From: Yoonia rosea | Lineage (GTDB): Bacteria > Pseudomonadota > Alphaproteobacteria > Rhodobacterales > Rhodobacteraceae | Direction: 5' to 3' | Assembly (NCBI RefSeq): GCF_900156505.1 | Contig: NZ_FTPR01000001.1 | Span: forward strand, 1,860,001 to 1,924,000 | DNA length: 64,000 bases | In this document: positions 1 to 9,680 of the stretch, piece after piece | How positions within the stretch are numbered: position 1 is the first letter of the stretch | Layout of the letters: every line of letters begins with the position of its first letter | The notes under the pieces: model-generated | Databases searched by the model: none | What the model was told of the DNA's origin: nothing | The model's input: the letters and a program-made list of their open reading frames with translations, nothing else | Position numbers and translations under genes: made by a program

Positions 1-1193
1 AACCCCCGTCAAAACTGGGGTTGCGCGAAGGGCAAACAATTGCCCTACGCTTCTTGTTGCGCGCCGCAGCTGTCAAATCCGCCAATGATGCTGCCACGGC
101 CATTGGTGAAGCGATATCGGGCTCTGAAGCGGCCTTTGCCACGCGCATGAACCGCACCGCCCGCGCGATGGGGATGCGCGACACAAACTTTCTCAACGCC
201 CACGGGCTGACCCAGTCCGGCCATTTGTCGACTGCGCGCGATATGACCGTGCTTGGCCGTCACGTGATTTATGATTTCCCGCAGTATTATAACCTTTTCT
301 CGCGCCGCTCTGCCGATGCAGGCGTTGCCACCGTCCGCCACACGAACCGTCGCTGGCTGGATAGCTATGAAGGCGGGGATGGCATCAAAACAGGCTATAC
401 CCGTGCTGCTGGCTTTAACCTCGTCGCTTCGGCGCAGCGCGGTCAGGAACGTATTATCGCAACTGTCTTTGGTGGATCGTCCACCTCGGCCCGGAATGCA
501 CGCATTACCGAGCTTATGGACATGGGTTTTAACCGTGCGCCATCGCGTGCGACAATCCGGCGTCCGAACCCACCGGCGGCGATGCTCTCAAGCTCGGACG
601 GCAGCGGGCAGGTAAACCCCGGCAAGATCGTCCGTGTCAGCGGTCTGATCACGCGCAGCATCCGCCCCGTTGCGCGCCCGACAGCCGCGCCGGTCTCCGA
701 AGAATTGCTTGTTGCCGCTGTTGATACCGACGTGATCAACGCAGCCATCTCTGAGTCCGTTAACGCGGCCCTCGCCGAGGCGCTTGGCGCTTCAGCACCA
801 ACAGCAGCACCCACGCAAGTCATTGCGGACGCCGTTCCCGCGGTCACACCTGTCCCTCGCCCCTCACCACCGACACAGGTTGCCGCATTGCCCCCCCAAA
901 CTGCCATCACAGACACAGGACCAGAAGTTGTGACACGCATCTCGACATCCGGAGGACGGCATTGGGGTGTCAATGTGGGACGGTATAACACACGGCATGA
1001 CGCCGAACGGGTCCTGCTGCGGGTTGCGCTGAACGAGATGAGCGCGCTTGACGGCGCGCTCCGGCGCGTGGTGCAGCGGTCCGGCGGCTTTGATGCCAAC
1101 TTTATGGGGCTGACCCGTGAAGGGGCCGACCTGGCCTGCCGCAGGCTGCAGGCGCGTGGAACCACGTGTTTCATGGTTGGATCCGAAGGGTAG
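1..1193 (+). CDS. D-alanyl-D-alanine carboxypeptidase with SPOR domain, 5' truncated by window edge
   Basis: Periplasmic penicillin-binding-protein-type serine peptidase that trims the terminal D-Ala of peptidoglycan stem peptides. The open frame runs through the window edge (first full codon at position 3), so the N-terminus, signal peptide and the SxxK nucleophile motif lie outside. Visible are the SAN motif of the SxN triad (about nt 78) followed by the family-typical NDAAT, and the KTG motif in DGIKTGYT (about nt 380). After a low-complexity Pro/Ala-rich linker, the last 75 or so residues (GRHWGVNVGRY onward) look like a peptidoglycan-binding SPOR domain. The peptidase plus SPOR layout is common in Rhodobacterales. 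The product class is clear; which Dac paralogue it is cannot be told from the fragment. Confidence 0.9.
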   Translation, partial: PPSKLGLREGQTIALRFLLRAAAVKSANDAATAIGEAISGSEAAFATRMNRTARAMGMRDTNFLNAHGLTQSGHLSTARDMTVLGRHVIYDFPQYYNLFSRRSADAGVATVRHTNRRWLDSYEGGDGIKTGYTRAAGFNLVASAQRGQERIIATVFGGSSTSARNARITELMDMGFNRAPSRATIRRPNPPAAMLSSSDGSGQVNPGKIVRVSGLITRSIRPVARPTAAPVSEELLVAAVDTDVINAAISESVNAALAEALGASAPTAAPTQVIADAVPAVTPVPRPSPPTQVAALPPQTAITDTGPEVVTRISTSGGRHWGVNVGRYNTRHDAERVLLRVALNEMSALDGALRRVVQRSGGFDANFMGLTREGADLACRRLQARGTTCFMVGSEG

Positions 1194-1284
1194 GACGCGG
1201 TCACAGCGCCACTGTTCGCCCCTGACACACCAGATTGACGTTGGCGCGAACCAGTGCCGGGTTGGGTGATTTCAAAAACACCGC

Positions 1285-1746
1285 CTAGACGTCAATGGGG
1301 AGCCCGCCGGACACTTTCATTTGACGGAGAATAAAGTTGGTCGTGGTTGTACGAACCACACCAAGGCGGAGGATTTGTTGCATGATGAATTGCTCCAGCG
1401 CTTCCGGATCTTTCGCTGCGATCTTCAGAATGAAGTCGAAGTCACCGGTTATCGACGCACACTCCAACACATGTTGGTCACGTTCGATAAAGGCCTCGAA
1501 TGCTCTGATCGTGGCCTCGCTGTGATCAACCAGCGAAACTTGGACATGCGCAAATGCATGCAACCCGAGCTTTTTACTATCCAGAATGGCTGCGTACCGC
1601 AAAATATAGCCGTCCTCCTCCAATCGCTTCATGCGTCGCCAGCAAGGCGATGGAGAAAGGCCTACAGCCTCTGACAATTCATGCGTACTCGCGCGTCCAT
1701 TGCGCTGCAGGACTTTCAGAATAAGCCGCTCAAACGTATCAAGCAT
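1285..1746 (-). CDS. Lrp/AsnC family transcriptional regulator
   Basis: DNA-binding regulator of about 153 residues, the usual Lrp length. An N-terminal helix-turn-helix (residues about 3-50, with STHELSEAVGLSPSPCWRR) is followed by an effector-binding RAM/ACT-like domain ending in TTTTNFILRQMK. I start it at MLDTFERL rather than at the ATG four codons upstream, because Lrp proteins usually begin this way; the upstream start (1758) is possible. It is divergent from phhA across about 125 bp of AT-rich DNA, so it is the obvious candidate regulator of phenylalanine hydroxylation, with an aromatic amino acid as likely effector. That link is inferred from position. Lrp-type control contrasts with the sigma54-dependent PhhR of pseudomonads. 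Confidence 0.9.
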   Translation of the reverse strand: MLDTFERLILKVLQRNGRASTHELSEAVGLSPSPCWRRMKRLEEDGYILRYAAILDSKKLGLHAFAHVQVSLVDHSEATIRAFEAFIERDQHVLECASITGDFDFILKIAAKDPEALEQFIMQQILRLGVVRTTTTNFILRQMKVSGGLPIDV

Positions 1747-1870
1747 GATTTGCCCCAATCCATATATTTTTCAAAATTATTTGCCTCATATTGGCGTGGA
1801 TCAATACTCTTAGGTAACTCTATTCTGCATTCTCACAGCATCATGCCTCAAGCAATGCATGAGGTCAAAG
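1747..1870. promoter_or_regulatory. Divergent promoter region between the lrp-type gene and phhA
   Basis: This AT-rich spacer separates the divergent regulator and phhA, and must hold both promoters and probably the regulator's binding site. I could not pick out convincing -35/-10 pairs or a clear inverted repeat, so only the region is marked. Confidence 0.5.
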
Positions 1871-2671
1871 ATGCCGAAAGATACCAAATATGTCGCTAAG
1901 CAACCTGATGAAAACGGGTTTATCGCATATTCCGATGCCGAGAATGCCGTATGGCGTGATCTGGTCGCACAGCAGCAACCGAGTGTGAATGCTCTTGCCG
2001 CGCGCGCGTTTCTAGAGGGCCAAAAGAAACTTAACCTGCCCACAGACCGCGTACCGCAATGTGTCGAGGTTTCGCAGGTTCTGACTGATTTGACGGGCTG
2101 GAAAGTAGAACCTGTACCTGCCTTGATCGGCTTTTCTCGGTTTTTCAAAATGCTGTCCGAATGCACATTCCCTGCGGCATCTTTTATCCGTGATCGCGAG
2201 AGTTTCGACTATATCGAAGAGCCTGATATTTTCCACGAGATCTATGGGCATACGCCGTTGCTGACTGACGCGCGGTTTGCCAAGTTTTCGCAGTTTATCG
2301 GCAAAACGGGCCTCGTGTGCGATAAGGCCGATTACGCGTGGTTGATCCGGCTTTACTGGTTTACCGTTGAGTTTGGATTGATCAAAGAGGGCGAAACGAT
2401 CAAAGCGCTGGGATCAGGCCTTGCATCTTCACCAAGTGAGTTGGGCCACGCAATCCATGAACCATCGGTCGTGCGCAAGCCATTTGACGTGATCGACATT
2501 TTACGCACGCCTTACCGGATCGACATTAACCAACCGATCTACTTTGTGCTGGAGAGCGTCGACCAACTGCTTGAGACATGTCAGCGCGACCTGCTGGCCG
2601 ATATCGCAAACGCCCGATCCCTCGGCCTGCATGCGCCGACATATCCGGAAAAGACAAATGTCAGTGAATGA
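1871..2671 (+). CDS. phhA: Phenylalanine 4-monooxygenase
   Basis: Non-heme iron, tetrahydropterin-dependent hydroxylase converting phenylalanine to tyrosine in the cytoplasm. The single-domain protein of about 266 residues matches bacterial PhhA, which lacks the regulatory ACT domain of animal enzymes. The iron ligands are visible: the HEIYGH motif (His122 and His127) and Glu167 in WFTVEFGL. I prefer the ATG at 1871 (MPKDTKYVAKQ) over the one four codons upstream because GAGGTC lies just ahead of it. It overlaps the cofactor-recycling gene phhB by 14 nt, so the two are translationally coupled. The divergent Lrp-type regulator probably controls it. Confidence 0.95.
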   Translation: MPKDTKYVAKQPDENGFIAYSDAENAVWRDLVAQQQPSVNALAARAFLEGQKKLNLPTDRVPQCVEVSQVLTDLTGWKVEPVPALIGFSRFFKMLSECTFPAASFIRDRESFDYIEEPDIFHEIYGHTPLLTDARFAKFSQFIGKTGLVCDKADYAWLIRLYWFTVEFGLIKEGETIKALGSGLASSPSELGHAIHEPSVVRKPFDVIDILRTPYRIDINQPIYFVLESVDQLLETCQRDLLADIANARSLGLHAPTYPEKTNVSE

Positions 2672-2999
2672 TTTAACGACAAAGAGCTGCGCGGCCTGCG
2701 AGGGCTGGGTGCCACCACTGAGCGATGCACAGGTTGCAGCACTCAAAGCCAAGCTTGATCCCGCCTGGCACATGGACGAAAAAGCGGAAAGCCTGTCTCG
2801 GAAATTCACCTTCAAAGCATTTGCGAAGGCGGTCTATATGGCCAACCTCACCGCCTTCATCAGTGACAAAGAAGGGCATCATGCAGATATTGCTTTTGGA
2901 TGGGGCTATTGCCACGTCACATTCACGTCGCATGAACTGGGTCGTTTGTCAGAGAACGATTTCATTTGCGCAGCAAAGCTGGACGCCGCCGTTGGCTAA
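2658..2999 (+). CDS. phhB: 4a-hydroxytetrahydrobiopterin (pterin-4a-carbinolamine) dehydratase
   Basis: Small (113 residue) dehydratase that regenerates the pterin cofactor oxidised by PhhA. The family signature is visible as GHHADIAFGWGYCHVTFTSH, with the catalytic pair of adjacent histidines, followed by LSENDFICAAKLD. The start at MSVNDLTT lies inside the end of phhA, a coupled arrangement typical for this pair. An in-frame upstream extension exists but lies wholly inside phhA and reads as a shadow. A four-cysteine-free N-terminus and normal length give no sign of damage. Confidence 0.95.
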   Translation: MSVNDLTTKSCAACEGWVPPLSDAQVAALKAKLDPAWHMDEKAESLSRKFTFKAFAKAVYMANLTAFISDKEGHHADIAFGWGYCHVTFTSHELGRLSENDFICAAKLDAAVG

Positions 3000-3098
3000 T
3001 TGAGAATGGCGGGGGGGGCGAAAAAGCGTCCCCGCCCGCAGAGCAAGGGACAATCCTTCTATCCCGCTCGGTCGCCAGTCACAACGGCATCACTTTTC

Positions 3099-4697
3099 TC
3101 AGGCAACCTTGCCTTCGAAAGCCGCTGCCATCAGCGCGCGCGTATATTCGGTCTGCGGCGCGTCAAAGATCGCATCGGCATCGCCTGCCTCGACGACATC
3201 GCCCTGTTTCATCACCATCACCTTATGGGACAGCGCGCGCACAACCTTCAGGTCGTGACTGATAAACAGATAGGCCAGCGCATATTTCTGCTGCAATTCG
3301 CGCAGCAAATGCACGATCTGCACCTGTACTGTCATATCCAGCGCCGAGGTCGGTTCATCAAGGATCAGCAATTTGGGCCGCAGGATCATCGCCCGCGCAA
3401 TCGCGATCCGCTGACGCTGGCCACCTGAAAACTCATGCGGATAGCGATCCATCAGGGCCGGATCGAGGCCCACTTCGGCCATGATTTCCCCAACCATATC
3501 ACGGCGGTCACGTCCGGGTTCCACGCCATGCACGCCCAGACCTTCGGCGATAATTTCAGCCACCGTCATCCGCGGGCTGAGCGAGCCATATGGGTCTTGA
3601 AACACGATCTGCATGTCACTGCGCAAAGGCCGCATCTGGCGTTGGTTCAGGTGCTGAATATCCTTCCCGCGAAAGGCGATCCGCCCTTCCGAGCTGATCA
3701 ACCGCATCATCGCGAGCGCCAGCGTGGTCTTTCCCGATCCGCTTTCCCCCACAACTCCCAAGGTTTCGCCCGCGCGCACGGTCAGCGTCGCGTCGTTTAC
3801 CGCTTTGATATACCCCACCGTCCGTTTGAGCAGACCGCGTTGGATCGGGAACCAGATGCGTGCCTGTTCTGTTTCCAAAATCACGGGTGCATCCGGTTGC
3901 ACCGGTGATGGCACGCCGGTTGACTCCGCAGCCAAGAGCATCTGGGTGTAAGGGTGCTGCGGGTGCGCAAACAGTTCTGCTGTCGGGCCTATTTCAACGA
4001 TCAGCCCGTCCTTCATCACACAGACCCGATCCGCAATCTTGCGCACAATCGTTAGGTCATGGGTGATGAACAGCATGGACATGCCTTCGTCGCGTTTCAG
4101 ATCGGCCAGCAAGTCCAGTATTTGTGCCTGAATAGTCACGTCCAGCGCTGTCGTCGGCTCATCCGCAATCAAAAGCTCTGGCCCGTTCGCCAGCGCCATC
4201 GCGATCATCACCCTTTGGCGCTGCCCGCCCGAGAGTTGATGGGGATAGGACCCAAGGCGGCTTTCAGCGTCACGGATCCCGACACGCTCAAGCAGTTCGA
4301 TGATCCGCGCGCGCACCGCTGGGCCACGCAAGCCCTGATGCAGCTCAATACTCTCGGCCAACTGCTTTTCCAGCGTGTGTAGCGGATTGAGCGAGGTCAT
4401 AGGCTCTTGGAAAATAAAGCTGATGTCATTGCCGCGCACACGGCGCAAAGCGCGTTCATCCGCGCCGACCATTTCTTCGCCCGCGTATTTGATTGAGCCC
4501 GCCATTACAGCGCTGTCGCCAAGCAATTGGACAGTGGACAGCGCGGTTACGGATTTTCCAGACCCGCTTTCGCCCACAATCGCGACGGTTTCACCCTTTT
4601 GCACCTGAAAGGACACACCCTTGACCGCATGGGTTGGTGTGCCTTCCTGCCGGAAAGCAACGCGCAGATCTTTCACATCAAGGATCGGGGTGGTCAT
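3099..4697 (-). CDS. yejF: Peptide ABC transporter, tandem ATP-binding protein (YejF type)
   Basis: Cytoplasmic energising subunit of an oligopeptide importer. It carries two complete ATPase domains in one chain of 532 residues: Walker A GESGSGKS (about residue 40) and GESGSGKT (about residue 315), ABC signatures LSGGQRQRV and FSGGQRQRI, and Walker B segments ending in DEPT in both halves. Fused double ATPases are the rule for YejF and the microcin C/peptide transporters. It is the last gene of yejA-B-E-F and overlaps yejE by 4 nt (ATGA type). The stretch beyond its stop has a G-rich run with a partly matching C-rich segment but no U-tract, so a terminator is uncertain. Confidence 0.94.
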   Translation of the reverse strand: MTTPILDVKDLRVAFRQEGTPTHAVKGVSFQVQKGETVAIVGESGSGKSVTALSTVQLLGDSAVMAGSIKYAGEEMVGADERALRRVRGNDISFIFQEPMTSLNPLHTLEKQLAESIELHQGLRGPAVRARIIELLERVGIRDAESRLGSYPHQLSGGQRQRVMIAMALANGPELLIADEPTTALDVTIQAQILDLLADLKRDEGMSMLFITHDLTIVRKIADRVCVMKDGLIVEIGPTAELFAHPQHPYTQMLLAAESTGVPSPVQPDAPVILETEQARIWFPIQRGLLKRTVGYIKAVNDATLTVRAGETLGVVGESGSGKTTLALAMMRLISSEGRIAFRGKDIQHLNQRQMRPLRSDMQIVFQDPYGSLSPRMTVAEIIAEGLGVHGVEPGRDRRDMVGEIMAEVGLDPALMDRYPHEFSGGQRQRIAIARAMILRPKLLILDEPTSALDMTVQVQIVHLLRELQQKYALAYLFISHDLKVVRALSHKVMVMKQGDVVEAGDADAIFDAPQTEYTRALMAAAFEGKVA

Positions 4698-5878
4698 GAT
4701 GCACGGGCCTTTGCGGCTTCGGTCTCAAAAAGCGTGTCGTCCTTCACCACGTTGCCATCCGCCACAAAGGTTTTGCGCGGATCAAAGGCATCGCGCACCC
4801 CTTCAAAGATGAACACCAGAAGCGACAGCATGATCGCGAAGGTAAAGAAGGCGGTAAAGCCAAGCCACGGTGCTTGCAGGTTCTGTTTGGCTTGCAAGGT
4901 CATCTCGCCCAGTGACGGGGCCGAGGACGGCAGGCCGAAACCCAAGAAATCGAGCGACGCCAAACCGCCAATCGCCCCTGTCACCAGAAAAGGCAGCATC
5001 GTCACCGTCGCTACCATCGCGTTGGGCAGCATATGGCGGAACATGATCGTCCGGTCGCGCACGCCCAGTGCGCGGGCCGCACGGACGTATTCAAGGTTGC
5101 GCGCGCGCAGGAACTCGGCCCTCACAACACCCACAAGGGCGGGCCAACCGAACAGCACTGTGAGGAATACAAGGAGCCAGTAACTTCGCCCCAATATCGC
5201 AAAGACAATGATGATCACATAAAGCGACGGCATCCCCGTCCATATCTCGATAAAGCGCTGAAAGATCAGGTCGGTCCAGCCGCCAAAATACCCCTGCACA
5301 GCCCCCGCCATGATCCCGATGATAGATGCCGCCACCGTCACAGTCAGCGCGAAGGTCACCGATAACCGGAACCCGTAAATCACCCGCGCCAGCACATCGC
5401 GCTTGGTATCATCGGTCCCAAGCCAGTTATCGGCACTGGGCGGGGCGGGTGCGACACCGCCCACATCCACGATGGTGTTGTAGGAATAAGGGATAATGGG
5501 CCAGAGCATCCACCCTGCCTGAAAGTCACCATCCAGCGTCTCGCCTGCATCGACAGCGGCGATGAGTGTCTCGGGATCATTAAAACACTCTTGCAGGCCG
5601 CCTGTGACAATCAGACAATCGACCTCAACCTCCCCGTATCCGGCCTCGGTCGGGAAATCACCGCCAAAGTCCTGCTCTGAATAAAAGCTGAAGATCGGCA
5701 TCCGAATTTCGCCGCGATAGCTGACGGCGATGGGTTTGTCGTTGGCGATGAATTCGGCAAAGAGCGAGAGGCCAAAGAGAATACCAAAGATGATCAGTGA
5801 CCACATCGCGCGCCTGTTGCGGCGGAAATTGCGCACACGACGCTGGTTCAATGGCGAAAGAAAAGGACGTTTAGCCAT
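4694..5878 (-). CDS. yejE: Peptide ABC transporter permease (YejE type)
   Basis: Inner-membrane permease of the Yej peptide importer, 394 residues. There is a basic cytoplasmic N-terminus followed by a first membrane segment (about residues 26-44), then a long periplasmic stretch of roughly 100 residues that is characteristic of YejE, then the conserved transporter core. The cytoplasmic EAA loop that contacts the ATPase reads EYVRAARALGVRD and ends near FRHMLPN. Its start codon shares a base with the stop of yejB (TGATG), and its end overlaps yejF, so the three are coupled. No frameshift or missing segment is seen. Confidence 0.93.
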   Translation of the reverse strand: MAKRPFLSPLNQRRVRNFRRNRRAMWSLIIFGILFGLSLFAEFIANDKPIAVSYRGEIRMPIFSFYSEQDFGGDFPTEAGYGEVEVDCLIVTGGLQECFNDPETLIAAVDAGETLDGDFQAGWMLWPIIPYSYNTIVDVGGVAPAPPSADNWLGTDDTKRDVLARVIYGFRLSVTFALTVTVAASIIGIMAGAVQGYFGGWTDLIFQRFIEIWTGMPSLYVIIIVFAILGRSYWLLVFLTVLFGWPALVGVVRAEFLRARNLEYVRAARALGVRDRTIMFRHMLPNAMVATVTMLPFLVTGAIGGLASLDFLGFGLPSSAPSLGEMTLQAKQNLQAPWLGFTAFFTFAIMLSLLVFIFEGVRDAFDPRKTFVADGNVVKDDTLFETEAAKARAS

Positions 5879-6957
5879 CAGTTCCGCGCCTCGAAATCAA
5901 TGCGCGGATCAATCAACACATAGGTCAAATCTGTCAAAATCCCCACAACAAGCCCGATCAGCGAAAAGGCAAAAAGCGTACCAAACACCACCGGATAATC
6001 GCGTGCCACGGCAGCCTCAAACCCCAGTCGGCCCAGACCATCAAGCGAGAACAGCGTTTCGATAATCAGCGACCCGCCGAAGAATACGCCGATAAACAGC
6101 GCCGGAAAGCCAGAGATGACAATCAGCATCGCGTTGCGGAAGACGTGGCCGTAAAGCACCTTGCGTTCGGACAGGCCCTTGGCGCGGGCGGTGATCACAT
6201 ATTGCTTTTTGATCTCGTCAAGAAAGCTGTTCTTGGTCAGCAACGTCAGCGTGGCAAAGGCCGAAATCGTCGAGGCCAACACCGGCAAGGTGATGTGCCA
6301 GAAGTAATCGAGGACCTTACCGATCAGCGACAGCTCTTCGAAGTTGGCCGAGGTCAAGCCACGCAGCGGGAAGAGACGGAAATAGGAGCCGCCTGCAAAA
6401 AGTACGATGAGCAGGATCGCGAACAAAAATCCCGGGATCGCATAGCCGACAATGATCGCACCGGATGTCCATGTGTCGAACGGCGTGCCATCTTTAACAG
6501 CCTTTTTGATCCCCAACGGGATCGAGATCATATAGGCGATTAATGTCGACCAAAGCCCCAAAGTGATCGAGACCGGCATCTTTTCCAGCACCAGATCAAG
6601 CACGCTGATTGACCGGAAATAGCTTTCGCCAAAGTCAAACCGCATGTAGTTCCACATCATGTTGAGGAAGCGTTCAAGCGGGGGTTTGTCAAAACCGAAC
6701 TCGCGCTCAAGCTCGGCAATAAATTCGGGTGGCAAACCGCGCCCGCCGACATAATCGCTATCAGATCCTTGGCCCAGATCGGCGTCACCGCCGCCACCCG
6801 AGATACCCTCGAACACATCCCCCTGCCCTTCAAGATTGGCGAGGATTTGTTCGATCGGCCCGCCGGGCACAAACTGTGTCAGCGTAAAATTGATGATCAT
6901 GATCCCCAACAGCGTGGGGATCACAAGCAACAAGCGTCGGAGGATATAGGCGCCCAT
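5878..6957 (-). CDS. yejB: Peptide ABC transporter permease (YejB type)
   Basis: Inner-membrane permease, 359 residues, partner of YejE. The N-terminus [20 protein letters not shown] is the classic start of DppB/YejB permeases. A Gly/Asp-rich extracytoplasmic insert (about residues 45-75, with [15 protein letters not shown]) is longer than in DppB and fits the YejB subfamily. The EAA loop reads [15 protein letters not shown]. It lies 9 nt downstream of yejA and is coupled to yejE. The membrane topology and length are normal. Confidence 0.93.
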   Translation of the reverse strand: MGAYILRRLLLVIPTLLGIMIINFTLTQFVPGGPIEQILANLEGQGDVFEGISGGGGDADLGQGSDSDYVGGRGLPPEFIAELEREFGFDKPPLERFLNMMWNYMRFDFGESYFRSISVLDLVLEKMPVSITLGLWSTLIAYMISIPLGIKKAVKDGTPFDTWTSGAIIVGYAIPGFLFAILLIVLFAGGSYFRLFPLRGLTSANFEELSLIGKVLDYFWHITLPVLASTISAFATLTLLTKNSFLDEIKKQYVITARAKGLSERKVLYGHVFRNAMLIVISGFPALFIGVFFGGSLIIETLFSLDGLGRLGFEAAVARDYPVVFGTLFAFSLIGLVVGILTDLTYVLIDPRIDFEARN

Positions 6958-6966
6958 GGAATTCGC

Positions 6967-8883
6967 TTATTGAAACGCGCCGGCGGCGACAAGATCGTTA
7001 TATTTATCCTGATTGATCCACCAGTAATCCAGATGGCCCAACCCGAATTCCGGCAGGTTCTCGGGGTATTCATAAAAGTCGTAATAGGCGACCCAGTTCT
7101 TGCCCAGATACCACGCCGGCACGATGAAATAATCATAACGCATGATCCGGTCAGCGGCCCGGATCAAGGCGGCCATTTCATCATAGTCTGCGGCTTCGGG
7201 GATCATTTCACCGATACGGTCGATCGCCTCGGTACAATAGGCGGCGGGGTTAAAGACATCATCCTTGTCTTCACAACCATAGCGCTGGGAAAACCCTGTG
7301 CCTTCCTGCAAACCACTGCTGTAGCCGCCAAAAATCATGTCATAATCTTTGGCCTGACGCCGCGCCTGATACTGTGACGGGTCAACACGGTTGTAGGTCA
7401 CGTTCACGCCCAGACGGCGCAGGTTTTCGATATAGGGGTTGATGATACGGTCAAAGGATTGGCGGGTTTCCAGAAACTCGACATCCAGCGTATTGCCATC
7501 GGCATCGCGCAACAGCCCGTCCGCGTCCGAGGTCCAGCCCGCCTCTTCCATCAGCGCCAACGCGGCGCGCAGGTTGCCACGGTCAAGCGGTCTGTCGCCC
7601 GAGGTATGGGGCAAAACCGCATCTTCGGTGAAAATCGCATCGGGCAGCACGTCGCGCAGCCCTTCCAGGATTTCCAGTTCGCGCCCCTGCGGCAGGCCCA
7701 CAGCCTTGAGCCGGTCGTTTTCCCAAAAGCTTTCGCGCTGCTGGAAAAGCCCGTATTGCAGCGTGTCGTTGGTCCATGTGAAGTTGTAAACAAGCCCGAT
7801 GGCCCGCCGCACGTTGCGGTCGGCGAATTTTTCACGATCCATGTTGAACACAAAACCCGTGGCACCGGGCAAGGTGCCGTCGTCCAATTCTTCGCGCACA
7901 ACCCATCCCTGATCAAGCGCAGGGAAATCATAGGCCGTGGCCCAGTTGATCGATGAGTTTTCCTGACGGAAGGTAAACTCGCCCGCCTTGAAGGCCTCGA
8001 AAGCAGCAGAGCTATCGGCGAAATACTCGATCCGGATGCTGTCGTAGTTGCCACGCCCGACATTCATCGGCGCGTTAGCCCCCCAATAATCCGGATTGCG
8101 CACATAGATAATCTGGCGTCCCGGATCGACTTCACCGATCATATATTCGCCCGTACCGGGTGAGACCTCGAGTCGCGACTCGTCCAGACGTGCACCGGTT
8201 TCTTCGAACCATGCTTTGGACATGGCAAGTGCAGATCCCATTTGCGGGATGCGGGCGCGGATCGGTGCATCGGAAGAGAAGCTGAACTTTACCGTGAAAT
8301 CGTCCAAAGCCTCATAGTCGGTCACGAGCTGCTGAAGGCCGATCTGGATCGAAGGTGTGCCCTGTTCGCGAAATAGCTCATGCGTATGGATGATGTCATG
8401 TGCCGTCATCTGGGTGCCGTCCGAAAAGAAGACATCATCACGCAGGTTAAAAATGACCCAAGACATGTCTTCGGGATATTCCAGCGTGGTACAGAGCACG
8501 CAGTAGTACGACCCCACCTCGTCCGAGGTCACATCCATAATCCGTTCAAACATGATAGATGAAAGCCCCCCCGGCGACCCTGTCAATGTCGCGAAAGGGT
8601 TCATGCTGTCGAAAGAGCCCACGGTCGAGATACTGATCTCGCCACCGAGTGGTGCATCGGGGTTCACATAGTCAAGATGGACAAAGCCGGGTCCGTATTT
8701 GAGATCACCATATTCGTTAAAACCATGGCTTTCGATGATGACCTGATGCGCGTCGGCAAAAACCTCGGTAGCGGACAAAAGCGCCGCGATGCTGATGATA
8801 GATCCGATGGCCCATGTTTGAAGCACATGTGCAGGTTTCGCATGAACCTTTGTTTGGGCGCCTGAACGGATTGTCTTCTGCAT
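6967..8883 (-). CDS. yejA: Extracellular peptide-binding protein of Yej-type ABC transporter
   Basis: Periplasmic solute-binding protein (638 residues, family 5/SBP_bac_5) that delivers peptides to YejB/YejE. A signal peptide is visible, ending near ATEVFADA (about residue 45), with an unusually long basic N-region of about 25 residues ahead of the hydrophobic core; a later initiation codon is possible but none is obvious. Typical family elements include HGFNEYGDLKYGP near the mature N-terminus and a C-terminal DYWWINQDKYNDL. In E. coli the Yej system imports peptides and microcin C; here general peptide scavenging is the safest reading. It is the first gene of the four-gene operon. Confidence 0.92.
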   Translation of the reverse strand: MQKTIRSGAQTKVHAKPAHVLQTWAIGSIISIAALLSATEVFADAHQVIIESHGFNEYGDLKYGPGFVHLDYVNPDAPLGGEISISTVGSFDSMNPFATLTGSPGGLSSIMFERIMDVTSDEVGSYYCVLCTTLEYPEDMSWVIFNLRDDVFFSDGTQMTAHDIIHTHELFREQGTPSIQIGLQQLVTDYEALDDFTVKFSFSSDAPIRARIPQMGSALAMSKAWFEETGARLDESRLEVSPGTGEYMIGEVDPGRQIIYVRNPDYWGANAPMNVGRGNYDSIRIEYFADSSAAFEAFKAGEFTFRQENSSINWATAYDFPALDQGWVVREELDDGTLPGATGFVFNMDREKFADRNVRRAIGLVYNFTWTNDTLQYGLFQQRESFWENDRLKAVGLPQGRELEILEGLRDVLPDAIFTEDAVLPHTSGDRPLDRGNLRAALALMEEAGWTSDADGLLRDADGNTLDVEFLETRQSFDRIINPYIENLRRLGVNVTYNRVDPSQYQARRQAKDYDMIFGGYSSGLQEGTGFSQRYGCEDKDDVFNPAAYCTEAIDRIGEMIPEAADYDEMAALIRAADRIMRYDYFIVPAWYLGKNWVAYYDFYEYPENLPEFGLGHLDYWWINQDKYNDLVAAGAFQ

Positions 8884-8998
8884 CAGTTTCTCCGGTTTTT
8901 AAGCTTCTTGTCTTTATAGATGAAGTAAATGGAGAGTTTGGCAAAGTTTCAAGTTGCGTTTGTGTGAACGCGCGATGACAAAATTGAAATATTCTAAG

Positions 8999-9026
8999 AA
9001 AAAAGGCCGCCCCAGCGGACGGCCTT
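8999..9026 (-). terminator. Intrinsic terminator of the cytochrome c gene
   Basis: Read on the minus strand, a 7-bp stem AAGGCCG...CGGCCTT is followed directly by a run of six T residues. It sits about 20 nt past the stop of the cytochrome c gene and in front of yejA, so it insulates the two minus-strand units. Confidence 0.85.
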
Positions 9027-9047
9027 GATGTATGCGCGGTTTGGAAA

Positions 9048-9560
9048 TCAGCCGCCGATCGTTGCGAGATAGGCAATCAGGTTTGCGCGGTCTTCGACAT
9101 CGCGCATACCATTATAGCTCATCGCTGTGCCCGGTGCGTAACCGCGTGGGTTTTCGAGGAAGGCATTCAACGCTTCAGGGCTCCAAACATCGGTCGCTTC
9201 GGCCAGTGCGCCAGAGTAGTTGAAATCATCATAAAACTGGACCGGACGGTTCACGACACCGTAAAGCGCGGGGCCTGTACCATGCTGGCCGGGTTCAAGC
9301 GCGTGGCAAGACCGGCACCCGCGCCACAATGCTTCACCATCTGTGGCACTCGCTGATGCATAGACCACCGAGAATGGAACCTCTTCGACAACTTCAACTT
9401 CGTCGCCATCAGCGTCTTCGACCTCGATCACATAGGCTTGCTCTCCGTAGTGGCCGCCGCTGTGATAAATTTCTTCGGCCAACCACGCCCCCAGCAAGAA
9501 AACGAGGAAAGTGCTGCATAGACCGCCGATAATTTTGGTCGTTGTCATTGTGTCGAACAT
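9048..9560 (-). CDS. Membrane-anchored class I cytochrome c (CycM-like)
   Basis: Electron carrier attached to the periplasmic face of the inner membrane. One N-terminal membrane segment (about residues 10-28, GGLCSTFLVFLLGAWLAEE) is followed by an acidic linker rich in Asp/Glu/Val and a cytochrome c domain with a single heme site CRSCH. The distal Met ligand is probably in GTAMSYNGM, as in cytochrome c550/c552 types. I start at MFDTMTTTK because GGAACGCGAC sits ahead of it; an ATG four codons upstream has no ribosome site. Divergent from pheA, an arrangement often seen in Rhodobacterales, where such CycM-type proteins pass electrons to cytochrome oxidase. Confidence 0.9.
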   Translation of the reverse strand: MFDTMTTTKIIGGLCSTFLVFLLGAWLAEEIYHSGGHYGEQAYVIEVEDADGDEVEVVEEVPFSVVYASASATDGEALWRGCRSCHALEPGQHGTGPALYGVVNRPVQFYDDFNYSGALAEATDVWSPEALNAFLENPRGYAPGTAMSYNGMRDVEDRANLIAYLATIGG

Positions 9561-9680
9561 GTCGCGTTCCATTCAGTAGAAAGTTTCGTCGGTATCTATC
9601 CGCTTCCCACACTAGGTTGCAAGGTATAGAGACGCGACCGAATGCCTCTTTTTGAGGGAAACAGCACAGAGATTACACCG

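Noticed and set aside
471..485. Short palindrome GGTGGA-TCG-TCCACC resembling the GTAAGG repeat
   Set aside because: It lies inside the carboxypeptidase coding sequence, lacks the GTAAG ends, and looks like chance.
3008..3036. G-run with nearby C-run as terminator between phhB and yejF
   Set aside because: Pairing is possible, but no T-tract follows on either strand; too weak to call.
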